Positions 36,960 to 46,356 of a stretch of 64,000 nucleotides of DNA are shown in pieces. Source of the DNA: Methanospirillum stamsii (GTDB lineage Archaea; Halobacteriota; Methanomicrobia; Methanomicrobiales; Methanospirillaceae); contig NZ_QGMZ01000029.1 of NCBI RefSeq assembly GCF_003173335.1, positions 1 through 64,000 on the forward strand. Reading direction: 5' to 3'. The notes below the pieces were generated by a model. The model was not told the DNA's origin, made no database searches, and saw only the letters and a program-made list of their open reading frames with translations. A program made the translations under genes and the position numbers. The first letter of the stretch is position 1. Every line of letters begins with the position of its first letter.

Positions 36960-38810
36960 TTATTTCAAATTTTCATTCAATATAGATTCTTCTTTAGTCA
37001 CCCTGTCCAATACTAATTTTTCCAGACAGGCCCTATACCGGACAACAAATCGTGTATCTTCAGGATCAAGTGCGAGGGCCCGTTCATAACAGATTTTTGC
37101 GGCGGGTTTTTCTCCCGATAAATACAAAGCATCACCCAGATAACCCCAGGCTTCCGGATTTTTCCGGTCCAGTGTCGTAGCGCAGGTCAGACTTTTTCGT
37201 GCATTAGCATAGTCTTCAGTGTGTATTTCAGCCATACCCTTGAGAAGAAATGCATCATACCAGTCCGGCCTGATATCTGCAGCCTGTGCAGCACTGAATG
37301 CAGCATCCTGATAAAATCCAAGGTCCATCAATACCCGTGCTCTCGACAACCAGATCTCCGGATTTTCAGGCATTTTCGTAATTGCATCAGTATATAAAAC
37401 AAGGGCCCTATCAGGATCTCCGGATTGTTCACATGCCTGACCGGCAAGATAAACAAGATTTGAGTCATGTGGCTGCTGCTCAATAAGTTTGTCAAAATAC
37501 CGGATAGATTGTTCAAATTCTTTCATCTGTGCAAGTAAAGACGAAAGACGGGACAGTACCTGGCAATCCTGTGGATGTTCTGATTCAAGTGATAATAAAA
37601 GTTCTCGTGCTTCTTTTGTGCGTCCGGAAAAAACCAGAAGATCCGACAGAACGATTGGAATCTGAAGACCGGGAATCTGATTCATTCCCTCCTGTAAGGC
37701 AACTATTGCCTTGTCAGTTTCACCAAGATGCCACCCATGCACCCGTGCATAGGTAGTTACCCAGAAAGGGTTTTCCGGATCTAATTCCATTTGAAGCAAA
37801 CAAAACGAAGCAACCTCGTCATACCGACGGAGCAGGTATAATGACCGGGCATATCCTTCTGCCGCTGCACGGTTTTCCGGATGAGAACGAATAATATCTG
37901 AAAAAACCTGCAATGCTTTTTCATATTGTTCACAAGCACCAAGGGCTCTTCCATACTGCAGCATTACTTCAGGCCCGTCAGATAATGAAACCGCAGTTTC
38001 AAGTGATTTAACCGCTTCCTCATTTTTATCCAGAATTGAATAAACAAGACCGGAGAGAAGATATGGGAGATGGCTGTCAGAGTCAAGATGGGTTGCCATC
38101 CGGAAACATGCAATGGATTTTGTCAGCTCATCAGATATGAGATAGCAGAGTCCTTTTTTCAGCCAGGGCACCAATTGTTCAGGGTCCAGTGCAATTAGTT
38201 TGTCATAACAGGCAATTTCATCACTTTTCCGCCCTTGTTCCTCATACAAACGTGCCAGATTATACCAGGTTTCAGTATCTGATGAATCATGCTCTGAACT
38301 CTCATAAAACCAGCGTTCAGCCTCTTCGAATTTCCCTAATTTTTGAGCAATCAGACCAAGATGGAGCATTACCGAAATGTTTCCGGGATCAAAAACAAGA
38401 GCATCGGCAAAATATTTCTTCGCTTTCTCAAAGTTTTGGTTTTTATAAAAGAGGGAACCTAATTCAACCCGGGGTTCAGATGATAAAGGTTCTAAATGGA
38501 TACATTTTAAAAAAAAATCTTCGGCTTCATTCAGATTCTCAGACACTTTTGCAAGTAATCCAAGTTCAAAACAGATATCCGCTCTATCAGGATGTTCTTC
38601 ATGCAAATTTTTCAATAACTCATCGGCTTCTTCTATTCTTCCGGCAAGTCTGAGTGTGTGACCCTTGTTAAACCAGGCAGTACTGTCATTTGGTTCATCA
38701 TTGATAATTAACTGAATACAGGCAATCGCTTTATCATACTCTCCTTGCTGTGCATGATGAATTGCACGAAGCATAATGAGTTCTTTTTCCCGTGTTTGCA
38801 TATGAACCAT
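36960..38810 (-). CDS. Cytosolic tetratricopeptide-repeat protein
   Basis: A 616-residue protein built almost wholly of TPR units of 34 residues (repeated A-x-x-x-(Y/F)-x-x-A, then LDP/P-(E/D)-x-x-x-x-W). There is no signal peptide or membrane helix, so it is a cytosolic scaffold; its partners are unknown. An alternative start, ATG 38801, is three codons downstream; neither has a clear ribosome-binding site. It lies between rfcS and a secreted TPR protein, all on the minus strand. A link to the TPR-containing CheR cluster is possible but unsupported. Confidence 0.85.
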   Translation of the reverse strand: MVHMQTREKELIMLRAIHHAQQGEYDKAIACIQLIINDEPNDSTAWFNKGHTLRLAGRIEEADELLKNLHEEHPDRADICFELGLLAKVSENLNEAEDFFLKCIHLEPLSSEPRVELGSLFYKNQNFEKAKKYFADALVFDPGNISVMLHLGLIAQKLGKFEEAERWFYESSEHDSSDTETWYNLARLYEEQGRKSDEIACYDKLIALDPEQLVPWLKKGLCYLISDELTKSIACFRMATHLDSDSHLPYLLSGLVYSILDKNEEAVKSLETAVSLSDGPEVMLQYGRALGACEQYEKALQVFSDIIRSHPENRAAAEGYARSLYLLRRYDEVASFCLLQMELDPENPFWVTTYARVHGWHLGETDKAIVALQEGMNQIPGLQIPIVLSDLLVFSGRTKEARELLLSLESEHPQDCQVLSRLSSLLAQMKEFEQSIRYFDKLIEQQPHDSNLVYLAGQACEQSGDPDRALVLYTDAITKMPENPEIWLSRARVLMDLGFYQDAAFSAAQAADIRPDWYDAFLLKGMAEIHTEDYANARKSLTCATTLDRKNPEAWGYLGDALYLSGEKPAAKICYERALALDPEDTRFVVRYRACLEKLVLDRVTKEESILNENLK

Positions 38811-38878
38811 GAATCAGGCAGCGTCCCCGCTCCTGTAGTATTGTACCTATCAGCATGGCAATTAATTGAACTTTGGGG

Positions 38879-38885
38879 AAAAAAA
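38879..38885 (-). terminator. U-tract terminator of the secreted TPR gene
   Basis: Seven A on the plus strand (seven U in the transcript) begin three bases after the stop codon of the secreted TPR gene. Confidence 0.4.
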
Positions 38886-38888
38886 GAA

Positions 38889-40817
38889 TTAGTTGGAATT
38901 GACCAAAGATTCCTCTTCGGTCATATTATTCTCTTCAAGGGTTGGTTCTTCGGATTCTGACTCATCACCCGGTGAGAGGGCAGTTTCATTCCCTGCTTCA
39001 GGGTTTTCAATTAACGCCTTCAGCTCAATAGCATACTGCCAGGTCTCATCCAGAGAGAGAGCCTTATCAACTGCGGCAAGTGCCTCGTCCATTTTACCCT
39101 GTTTATAGAGTACAAATGCTTTTTGTGCCCAGAGATCTGCCTTTGTATCATCAAGGTCAATACCAGCTTCAAAGGTTTTTTGAGCTTCTTCAAACTCTCC
39201 AAGACTTAATTGGGCGATACCTTTTGCAAGATACGCACGCTGACCTGGTTCAATCTCAATTGCCTTGTCAAAGGATGCGATTGCTTCTTCAGTCTTATCA
39301 AGGTTTTTCAGTGCTGTCCCCTGATTATAGTAATATTCTGCTGAATCTCCCTTTAGAGTAATCGCCTCTTCAAAGGCCTTTAATGCTTCTTCGTAACTCT
39401 CCAGTTCATTCAGAACAACTCCGTAGTCATTCCATGCAACCGGATTGGTTTCATTAATTGAAACAGATTCTGCAAAGGCTTCAGAAGCCCCCTGCTTGTC
39501 GTCATTTTGTACACGGGATAATCCGAGGGTGTAAAATGCCTTAGACAGGTCATCTTCAGTCATCTGGGTTGAATTCAGAACTGTTGCCTGTTCAAGAGAG
39601 TCTGTTGCGTTCTGGTAATTTCCAAGCTGATACTCATTCAGACCTCTCAGGTAATACGGGTCAGCAAGATCAGGCCGTAATTCAATCATTTTTTCAAGAG
39701 CTACCGAAGCTTCCTCATAGGATCCTTCATCACTCAGTAATCCTCCGAGGTAATACCATGCATCAGCAAGACCCGGATTTAACTCAGTGGCAGTTCTGAA
39801 TTCTGATATTGCACCGGACCGGTCACTTTGATCAATGTATACCTGTCCTTTCCAGTAATGTGCAATACCCATGGTTGGATCTGCTGCAATTGCTGCATCT
39901 AAAGCAGACATTGCTCCGGAAAGGTCATCCTGATCATAAAGTACTCTTCCCTTGTAATACAGTGCATTGGCATTTTCCGGGTTGAGTTCAACAGCCTTGT
40001 TAAATGCAACCAATGCTTCATCCGGATTGTTCCGGACTTCAAAGAAGATACGACCCTTTCGGTCCCATACGTCTGAATCGCTGCCAACGGTCAGGAATGG
40101 TTCAGAGTAATCTCCCTCGATGGTAAGAACTTCATTAAAGGTTGCTTCAGCTTCATCGAATTTACCAAGTGCACTCTCTGCAATACCTTTTGCATACAGA
40201 GCATCCTTGAACTGTGGATTAATTTCGATGGCTTTATCATAGGATTCAAGTGCTTCTTCAGGCACCCCCAGGTCTGACTGAGTAATTCCCTTCCAATAAT
40301 ATGCACGAGCTCCTTCAGGATTCAGTTCAATTGCCTTGTTAAATGATTCAAGAGCCAGTTCAGATTCGGTGTTCAGGAGATGAGCAATACCCTTATTTAC
40401 ATAGATTCCGGGATCATCAGTTGTATATTCAACTGCCTTTGTCAGTGCATCAAGGGCAGATACCGGGTCAGGGATTTCTTTCCCGATGAGATAGATGTAC
40501 CCCATGTTACCCCATGCAGGCCCGTTTTCCGGGTTGAGGTTAGTTGAATTCTGATATGCATAGAGAGCAGATTCCAAATCTCCGGTCATGACATAAGCAT
40601 TACCTAATTTGAAAAATATCTCACCATTTTCAGGTTCTTCTTCTGATGCCTTTATAAAAGCAGTGACAGCCTCTTCGTAATTTTCATTATCAAAAGCGGT
40701 TTGTCCCTGATCGTACCATCCCGTTTCGGTACTGTTTTCTTCTTCTGCCATTACTCCAGCCGTAAGAGCAGATAAGAATAATAACGTAAGAACCGGGATT
40801 ATTATTCCGATCTTCAT
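38889..40817 (-). CDS. Secreted TPR-repeat protein with acidic tail
   Basis: A 642-residue exported protein with a clear signal peptide (about 1-24, ending AGVMAEEE). About 16 TPR units follow, with repeated NPE-x-A-x-AYY or LNPEN motifs. The last 35 residues are Glu/Ser/Asn-rich with no membrane anchor. Extracytoplasmic TPR proteins usually scaffold cell-envelope complexes; the partner is unknown. An upstream TATA box indicates its own promoter. Its neighbour is a cytosolic TPR protein of similar length. Confidence 0.87.
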   Translation of the reverse strand: MKIGIIIPVLTLLFLSALTAGVMAEEENSTETGWYDQGQTAFDNENYEEAVTAFIKASEEEPENGEIFFKLGNAYVMTGDLESALYAYQNSTNLNPENGPAWGNMGYIYLIGKEIPDPVSALDALTKAVEYTTDDPGIYVNKGIAHLLNTESELALESFNKAIELNPEGARAYYWKGITQSDLGVPEEALESYDKAIEINPQFKDALYAKGIAESALGKFDEAEATFNEVLTIEGDYSEPFLTVGSDSDVWDRKGRIFFEVRNNPDEALVAFNKAVELNPENANALYYKGRVLYDQDDLSGAMSALDAAIAADPTMGIAHYWKGQVYIDQSDRSGAISEFRTATELNPGLADAWYYLGGLLSDEGSYEEASVALEKMIELRPDLADPYYLRGLNEYQLGNYQNATDSLEQATVLNSTQMTEDDLSKAFYTLGLSRVQNDDKQGASEAFAESVSINETNPVAWNDYGVVLNELESYEEALKAFEEAITLKGDSAEYYYNQGTALKNLDKTEEAIASFDKAIEIEPGQRAYLAKGIAQLSLGEFEEAQKTFEAGIDLDDTKADLWAQKAFVLYKQGKMDEALAAVDKALSLDETWQYAIELKALIENPEAGNETALSPGDESESEEPTLEENNMTEEESLVNSN

Positions 40818-40861
40818 GCCATATATATCACTTAATCGTGAGAGAAATAGTTTCTTATTAC

Positions 40862-40878
40862 AAGGTTTATAAATGAAA
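40862..40878 (-). promoter_or_regulatory. TATA-box promoter of the secreted TPR gene
   Basis: The minus strand reads CATTTATAAACC about 45-55 bases before the ATG at 40817, at a proper distance for a leader of about 25 bases. The rest of the 248-base gap up to tRNA-Thr is AT-rich and holds no ORF I can support; a TATA-like TTTTATAGATA near 41034 may serve the tRNA. Confidence 0.45.
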
Positions 40879-41056
40879 TTTTTTTTTGCCAGGCATTATT
40901 TATTTCAATAAGAAAATAAATCCCGGGTCCCCGATTTTTTGTTTAAACTAAATTGAATCCCGATATTTATTTAATTGTCTATATTTTTTAGAATAATATT
41001 CAAAAGTGATTTTTTCCGGAAAATGGGATATTATTTTATAGATATCATACGTATAT

Positions 41057-41178
41057 TAAGGGCACGCCGTTGTGGCTTAGCGGTATAGCGGCTGATTCGT
41101 AATCAGCAGGTCGAGGGTTCAAGTCCCTCCAGCGGCTTACTAACAAAAGTTCAAGTCTCCAAGCATAATAAGGGCACG
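41057..41178. repeat. Short direct repeats flanking and echoing tRNA-Thr
   Basis: TAAGGGCACG occurs at 41057-41066, at the tRNA 5' edge, and again at 41169-41178. The T-loop segment GTTCAAGTC at 41117-41125 recurs at 41149-41157, followed in both cases by a TCC-A-GC-like tail. This looks like a decayed partial copy of the tRNA gene or an old attachment-site scar downstream of it. No integrase gene is in the window. Confidence 0.35.
41066..41137 (+). tRNA. tRNA-Thr (anticodon CGT)
   Basis: The acceptor stem GCCGTTG pairs with CAGCGGC (one G-U). The anticodon stem GCTGA/TCAGC has the loop TTCGTAA, giving anticodon CGT. The T-arm is GAGGGTTCAAGTCCCTC. The discriminator is T, the variable loop is short, there is no intron and CCA is not encoded. 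It decodes ACG. Confidence 0.94.
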
Positions 41179-41242
41179 AATTGAACGTCTTTTTTAACAG
41201 TGCATATGTCATATTTTCATGCCGTGAATATCTGATATTGTC

Positions 41243-41251
41243 GATACTATC
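41243..41251. promoter_or_regulatory. Candidate operator upstream of the toxin-antitoxin pair
   Basis: GATACTATC is a small palindrome (4-1-4), flanked by TATTG and CAATA, which themselves form an inverted repeat. It lies about 28 bases before the antitoxin ATG, where antitoxins commonly bind to repress their own operon. Confidence 0.25.
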
Positions 41252-41278
41252 AATACCTATAGGTGCTAATATATATCT

Positions 41279-41515
41279 ATGGCCGAAGCATCCACCATCT
41301 ATATTGAGAAGGTTGTAAAGGATCAGCTCAAGTCACTTAAACAGTATCCTAAGGAATCTTACAATGATATTATAAAACGCTTAATCACCTGTGCCATTGA
41401 TCCTAATCCCCTTTCGCCCGAAGAGATAGCAGGAATTGAAGAAGCACTGGAAGATATTAAAGCCGGAAGGGTTCACACCGAAGAAGAAATAATGAAAGAA
41501 TTTGGGGTTGAATGA
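41279..41515 (+). CDS. Antitoxin of a RelE-type toxin-antitoxin pair
   Basis: A 78-residue acidic protein. The N-terminal strand and two helices (TIYIEKVVKDQLKSLK, then SYNDIIKRLI) look like a ribbon-helix-helix DNA-binding domain; the C-terminal half is Glu-rich and likely wraps the toxin. AGGTG lies 13 bases before the ATG, a long spacing. The stop overlaps the toxin start by 4 bases, the classical arrangement. It probably represses its own operon. Confidence 0.75.
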   Translation: MAEASTIYIEKVVKDQLKSLKQYPKESYNDIIKRLITCAIDPNPLSPEEIAGIEEALEDIKAGRVHTEEEIMKEFGVE

Positions 41516-41781
41516 CTGATTTTCAAATAAATTATTCTAATAAAGCGAAAAGAAATCTTAAAAAAATCCCGTTACCTATCGCTCAAGAAATAATCCGGAC
41601 TATTAGTGAATTAAAAATTAATCCCGGGTCAAAGGTTCAAAAGTTAGAAGGGTCAGACAAATCACCATTTCATTCTCTTCATGTTGGTGGATATCGGGTT
41701 ATCCTTTCTATTCAAAATAAACAACTCATTATCTACGTGGTTGAAGCAGGTCTGCATAAACCAATATATCGAAAAAATTAA
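41512..41781 (+). CDS. RelE/ParE-family toxin
   Basis: An 89-residue basic protein with the family pattern: an N-terminal strand, KAKRNLKKIP and a helix, the LEGSDK-x-PFHSLHVGGYRVI core and a C-terminal strand that ends near a HKPIYRK segment. RelE toxins are ribosome-dependent mRNA endonucleases and ParE toxins inhibit gyrase; the basic C-terminus and YRV core favour the RelE side but do not prove it. It overlaps the antitoxin by 4 bases. Confidence 0.8.
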   Translation: MTDFQINYSNKAKRNLKKIPLPIAQEIIRTISELKINPGSKVQKLEGSDKSPFHSLHVGGYRVILSIQNKQLIIYVVEAGLHKPIYRKN

Positions 41782-41787
41782 CCGTAT

Positions 41788-41861
41788 CTTTTTCCATGAA
41801 AAACCTGATTCGATTTGAAGGTTTTACCCTCTTAATAGATCCGGTTTTTTATGGAAAAAAG
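41788..41861. repeat. Long inverted repeat between convergent genes
   Basis: CTTTTTCCATGAAAAACC (41788-41805) is matched in inverse orientation at 41843-41861 with one mismatch and one extra A. The arms are 37 bases apart and carry T-runs on both strands, so the element may be a bidirectional terminator for the toxin and antiporter genes. An arm of this length and spacing could also be a remnant of a small mobile element. Confidence 0.5.
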
Positions 41862-41866
41862 GATAA

Positions 41867-43966
41867 TCAATATTCAGAGTAAATCTCTTTTCCTGCCTTC
41901 ATTTTTTCCCGGATAACCTGATTAATACGCAGCATAACATTTTTTTCATCTGTTATCCCTTCATCAAGATATTGCCGGAGGACTGAAATTATCCCTGAAC
42001 CTGCAGTTCGTCCGGCCAGATAACGACTTACTTTTACCATATTTTCAGAGCAGATTACAGATTCAGATTGAAGATAACTCATTGATTTATCTTCCATCTT
42101 CTGGTAATAGTGAAAAATATCAGAGATCTCATTGGTATCAATACAGGTTCCTGAAGATAGCCTTTCAAGATACCGGATGGTTGCATTTGCTGCTATGGCA
42201 GTTGCAATGGCGATAAATATCCGGCGTATTTCTCTTCTTTTCCGGATATTTACTGATATCCGGTTATCCGGAAAAGAATACAGAAAGGTATCAATTAATT
42301 TTTTATATAACCGTGAACCGGAAGGGTAAACCAAGTCATCGTCCGGGTATTTCCCAGACTGAATTGATTCTTCCCGGACAGTACAGATATCCTGTAATTC
42401 GCTATAAACGAGGGGAAGAATAAGCCTGTCATCATATAAACGCCGATAAAGTTTTTGTTCGTAACGAAGTGCTTCAGACCAGAATAGCCTGATAACAGTA
42501 ATATGATGAGGACCCTGGTGAATCTCCTCCCAAAATTTCATGAGAGATTCTTCAAGTTTTCTAATATTTCCTGAGTATTCTCTCTTACATTCATCAAGAA
42601 TTGTCTGATTTATGACTCCATTCAAAGCCGAACTCTCAATAGCTGAACCAGCTGCCCTTGCGGTAAAAAGATCTGCAAAAAGATTATGAAACCTGTTTAC
42701 TTCTTTACTTTGTCCAAGTCCAAGAATCCTGATAAGAGGTCCGATAGTTATTCCCTGGACAAAAATTGTAAACAGAACAATGGTAACGGTGAACGCCATA
42801 ATGAGTCCTCTGAATGGAAGAGAAGGTGGAATAGAAAGGACAAGAGCAATGGCGACCGCACCCCGGAGACCTCCCCAGAAACAGAGCGTCTGATATGAGA
42901 GAGAAACACGGTTTTTAGTAAAAACATTATAAATCCCGAAGATACTAAAGACCGGGATAAACCGTGCAACAAGTACAACTATAACAAGGAATAAAACCCC
43001 CAATATTCCTCCTTTTAGGAGAACTGACAAATCCTTGATAGATGCTATTGTTATACCGACCAGCAGGAAGATTAGACTATTTGCAAGGTACCCAATGTAT
43101 TCCCAGAACATGGTAAGTTCTTCTCTCTGGTCCGGTCCCATCCAGTCAGAGGAAGCACGTGCGGCAAGAATCCCACAGGCCACAACCGCAATGACGCCGG
43201 AAAACCCGGACTCATCTCCAATCAGGTAAACAAGATACGCTGCAACAAGGGTTATCGTATGATGAACATGAGAATAGAGCGGAGTTCTCTTCATTATCAT
43301 CCGGAGAATGAGTCCACCGATGATACCGATACTCATTCCTCCGATAAACGAAATTGAAAGATTGTTGATGAAAAGAAATGATGTATCAAGCATACTCATT
43401 TCATTTTTGATAATTGGTTCAGCGATAAGAAAGAGAACAAGCTGGAACATGATGATTGATGCAGCATCATTCAGAAGGCTTTCTCCTTCAACAAAACTTT
43501 GCAGACGTTTTGGAACGCCTATCTCTTTAAATATTGAAATGACTGCCACCGGATCGGTTGAGGAGATTAAGGCCCCAAACAGGAGTGCAAATAGAAGAGG
43601 AATTGCAAAATACCATGATACCATGTACCCGATGATACATCCGGAGATGACAACTCCGAAGATTGCAAGACTTAAAATCGGAATTATATTTCTTGAAAAA
43701 AGACGGGTATTAAGAGATATTGCCGATTCAAAAATCAGGGGCGGGAGAAATATATAGAGAATAATTTCATCTGCCGGAAGGTATGGGCCGATTGTTTTTA
43801 AAGCCGTAATATGTGGAACGATAAATTCAGCGAAGATAAATCCGATAATAACTAGACCAATCGTATATGGCAACTTCAGATGCCGCAATATCAAAGAAGC
43901 GGAAATTGCTACAAGAAGGAGTGAAATGATTATTATCTCATTTGCTATAATCAGATTTTCATACAT
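41867..43966 (-). CDS. Na+/H+ antiporter, CPA1/NhaP type, with long C-terminal tail
   Basis: A membrane antiporter of about 699 residues. About 12 hydrophobic segments cover the first 410 residues, with the ion-binding signatures STDPVAV and SLLNDAAS. About 270 residues of predicted helical, charged cytoplasmic tail follow, a likely regulatory region. The frame is open to 44035, but ATG 43966 (MYENL) begins just before the first helix and follows a CGGA, so it is the preferred start. It converges on the toxin gene across the inverted repeat and lies downstream of an ABC exporter operon. Confidence 0.9.
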   Translation of the reverse strand: MYENLIIANEIIIISLLLVAISASLILRHLKLPYTIGLVIIGFIFAEFIVPHITALKTIGPYLPADEIILYIFLPPLIFESAISLNTRLFSRNIIPILSLAIFGVVISGCIIGYMVSWYFAIPLLFALLFGALISSTDPVAVISIFKEIGVPKRLQSFVEGESLLNDAASIIMFQLVLFLIAEPIIKNEMSMLDTSFLFINNLSISFIGGMSIGIIGGLILRMIMKRTPLYSHVHHTITLVAAYLVYLIGDESGFSGVIAVVACGILAARASSDWMGPDQREELTMFWEYIGYLANSLIFLLVGITIASIKDLSVLLKGGILGVLFLVIVVLVARFIPVFSIFGIYNVFTKNRVSLSYQTLCFWGGLRGAVAIALVLSIPPSLPFRGLIMAFTVTIVLFTIFVQGITIGPLIRILGLGQSKEVNRFHNLFADLFTARAAGSAIESSALNGVINQTILDECKREYSGNIRKLEESLMKFWEEIHQGPHHITVIRLFWSEALRYEQKLYRRLYDDRLILPLVYSELQDICTVREESIQSGKYPDDDLVYPSGSRLYKKLIDTFLYSFPDNRISVNIRKRREIRRIFIAIATAIAANATIRYLERLSSGTCIDTNEISDIFHYYQKMEDKSMSYLQSESVICSENMVKVSRYLAGRTAGSGIISVLRQYLDEGITDEKNVMLRINQVIREKMKAGKEIYSEY

Positions 43967-44091
43967 TATTTCCGGGCCTGTCCAGATATATAGGAAATTA
44001 TTCGATAAGATACATCGGGTAAGACACCAGTCCAATAAATTTGGTTATACTGCTCTTGTTCAAGACGTATATCCGACAAAAATGGTATAAA

Positions 44092-45498
44092 TTAAAAAAT
44101 CCCCTGTTCAACCCGGTCCCATCTCCGAAAACCCATCCTGATGAACACATATGCCGGAATAAATAGGAACACCGACACAATCCCGAACCAGGGTTCAAAC
44201 GAGGTTAAAGACCCAAATATTGCCATAGCGACCCCGATTAACAGGAAATATTGCACCATCACCCTGGCACTATATACCAGGACGCTCGGAGACAGACCGG
44301 TAAGCCAGATTGTAACCCCCAGGACATAATAGGAAACCGAAAGAGTCAGAACCAGAACCGGCAGAAGATAAAAAATTTCTCCGGAAAGGACACATATGCA
44401 CGAGATAAAAATTGCCGGAATTATCTGGAGCAGGGAAAAAGAAGTAATTTTACTGGTGATAACATCTGGAACATCTACAGGTAATAATGCATAGACACTA
44501 AAGGAGTCAAACATCGTAAGCCAGGTATACATCGTCGAGGCGATAATTCCGGTAATCATTGCAAAAGTAAAGAGTAACGGTAGAATTGAGACATATTCAT
44601 CAAGAAGAGATAGAAAAAACCAGATAATCACAAGAGGAAGCAGGAAAGAGAAAATTGACTGCCCTATTACACTACCGCTCCGCCATAAATCAATCATGTC
44701 CTTTGCTGCAAGTGCGGGATTGGGAAACCATTTCAGACTTCTGATGAGTGGCTTCATCCTGCTGTGATATACTTTTTCTGTAGCCTTGATATCCGGAGAA
44801 TAGAGAAGCAACGCAGCGATAAATGGGAAAATAATCACGAAAAAGGATCCAATGAATGATAGAATGGAAAAATGGTGAAAAAGGAGAAGAGGCGGAAAGA
44901 ATGATGCAGGATTTTGCCCGGTTAGAAATATCAGAACAATACAACAAAGACCTGTAACAATCAGCAGGACACCAAGTACCCGGGCAGATCGTTCATATAT
45001 TGTCGACAAAAGGAATACAAAGGACATACCTGTCAGAAATGAGAATGTAAGTGACACCAGTAATCTGATTGGTATAATCACAGGAATGCCGGTAAGAAAT
45101 GACCCTATAAGAAATCCTGCTCCGAGCGGTAGTATCCAGAGAATGAAATAATACAAGGTATCCTTGAGCACAAAAATGGTGAAGATATACCGGGGAGTTA
45201 ATGGAAGCGTCCGGGCAGAATATGCAAGAAGACTTGCCTGTCCAAACCGCCTATTCATTACCTCATTTCCAAGAAGACCGAATGCTCCTACCATGATTCC
45301 GAGCATCAGGTAATTTGCATGAATAATAATTACGAGGTCAGAAAGGGGCATGGTATTCCCAATAAGGGGAATAAGAAATGTCCCCATAAATCCCATAGCA
45401 AGGATTAGTACCGGAAATAATGCAAAGTTCAGACTTCCGAACATGGTGGAATGAATTCTCCACTCCTCTTTCATCATATTTAAAAAAAGTCCGGACAT
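44092..45498 (-). CDS. ABC-2 type transporter permease
   Basis: A 468-residue membrane protein with about 12 hydrophobic segments and an N-terminal MMKEEWR segment typical of ABC-2-type exporter permeases. Its start overlaps the stop of the ATPase gene by one base, so the two form an exporter. The substrate is unknown. Confidence 0.82.
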   Translation of the reverse strand: MSGLFLNMMKEEWRIHSTMFGSLNFALFPVLILAMGFMGTFLIPLIGNTMPLSDLVIIIHANYLMLGIMVGAFGLLGNEVMNRRFGQASLLAYSARTLPLTPRYIFTIFVLKDTLYYFILWILPLGAGFLIGSFLTGIPVIIPIRLLVSLTFSFLTGMSFVFLLSTIYERSARVLGVLLIVTGLCCIVLIFLTGQNPASFFPPLLLFHHFSILSFIGSFFVIIFPFIAALLLYSPDIKATEKVYHSRMKPLIRSLKWFPNPALAAKDMIDLWRSGSVIGQSIFSFLLPLVIIWFFLSLLDEYVSILPLLFTFAMITGIIASTMYTWLTMFDSFSVYALLPVDVPDVITSKITSFSLLQIIPAIFISCICVLSGEIFYLLPVLVLTLSVSYYVLGVTIWLTGLSPSVLVYSARVMVQYFLLIGVAMAIFGSLTSFEPWFGIVSVFLFIPAYVFIRMGFRRWDRVEQGIF

Positions 45499-46214
45499 TA
45501 GTTACTCCTGACCAGGGAGAGGAAAAATTCTGGAAGATGCCCGCTCTTTTCTAATACCTCATGTATTGTTCCGCAAAATAGCAGGTTTGCTTTATGCAGG
45601 ATTGCAATATCAGTGCATATTTCTTCGGCGGTCTCAAGCAGGTGAGTCGATAAAAAAAGCGTATTGCCCTGATGTACATACGAAACAAAGAATTCTTTTA
45701 CCTTTGTCTGCATTATCGGATCAAAATTGATGAGTGGTTCGTCAATCAGTGCCAGTTTTGGTTCATGAATAAATGCCTGGGTCAGCATCAGTTTTTGTCT
45801 TGTTCCCCGGGATAGATCTTTGCAGAGAACATCTCTTTTATCGCCAAAGTCCAGAAATTCAAGCCACCATAAAATTTTTTTCTCTAGATCTGGGATCTTT
45901 CTTATCTCTCCCACAAATTCCAGGTACTCCATAACGGTCAGAAAACTCGGAGGAGTCTCCTGTTCCGGAACTATTCCGACCGATCTTCTAACCTCTACCG
46001 GATCTGATGTGACATCAATATCAAGTACATATCCTTTCCCGGAGGAAGGGAGGATTTGTCCGGTCAGCATCTTAATCATGGTTGTCTTTCCTGAACCGTT
46101 TGGACCTAAAAGACCGAATAATGAACCTTCACGAACAGAAAAATTTACCCTGTTAACTGCATCCAGATCTCCATATTTTTTTCCAAGGTTATCTGTGATA
46201 ATTACCGGTGCCAC
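45498..46214 (-). CDS. ABC transporter ATP-binding protein
   Basis: A 238-residue ATPase with Walker A GPNGSGKT (37-44), a Q-loop region, the signature LSRGTRQ (134-140) and Walker B LALIDEP (154-160), followed by a switch His (LSTHLLE). It energises the adjacent ABC-2 permease. It resembles drug-, lipid- or peptide-exporter ATPases. The 142-base gap upstream is AT-rich with a possible TATA (GTTATATC) on either strand. Confidence 0.92.
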   Translation of the reverse strand: MAPVIITDNLGKKYGDLDAVNRVNFSVREGSLFGLLGPNGSGKTTMIKMLTGQILPSSGKGYVLDIDVTSDPVEVRRSVGIVPEQETPPSFLTVMEYLEFVGEIRKIPDLEKKILWWLEFLDFGDKRDVLCKDLSRGTRQKLMLTQAFIHEPKLALIDEPLINFDPIMQTKVKEFFVSYVHQGNTLFLSTHLLETAEEICTDIAILHKANLLFCGTIHEVLEKSGHLPEFFLSLVRSN

Positions 46215-46356
46215 TTATTTCCTCCAACTCGTAATAATCAAGGCCATCTGTTTAATTGTTATATCAATTATCAATAATCCGATAGTTTCAATTGACTCAA
46301 AGGACTTCTTTTGCTCGGGATATGATTAATTTTTTTCTTGGGTAATAGTAATAAAA

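Noticed and set aside
43308-43757. 149-codon plus-strand open frame
   Set aside because: It is antisense to membrane segments of the Na+/H+ antiporter and has no supporting motif.
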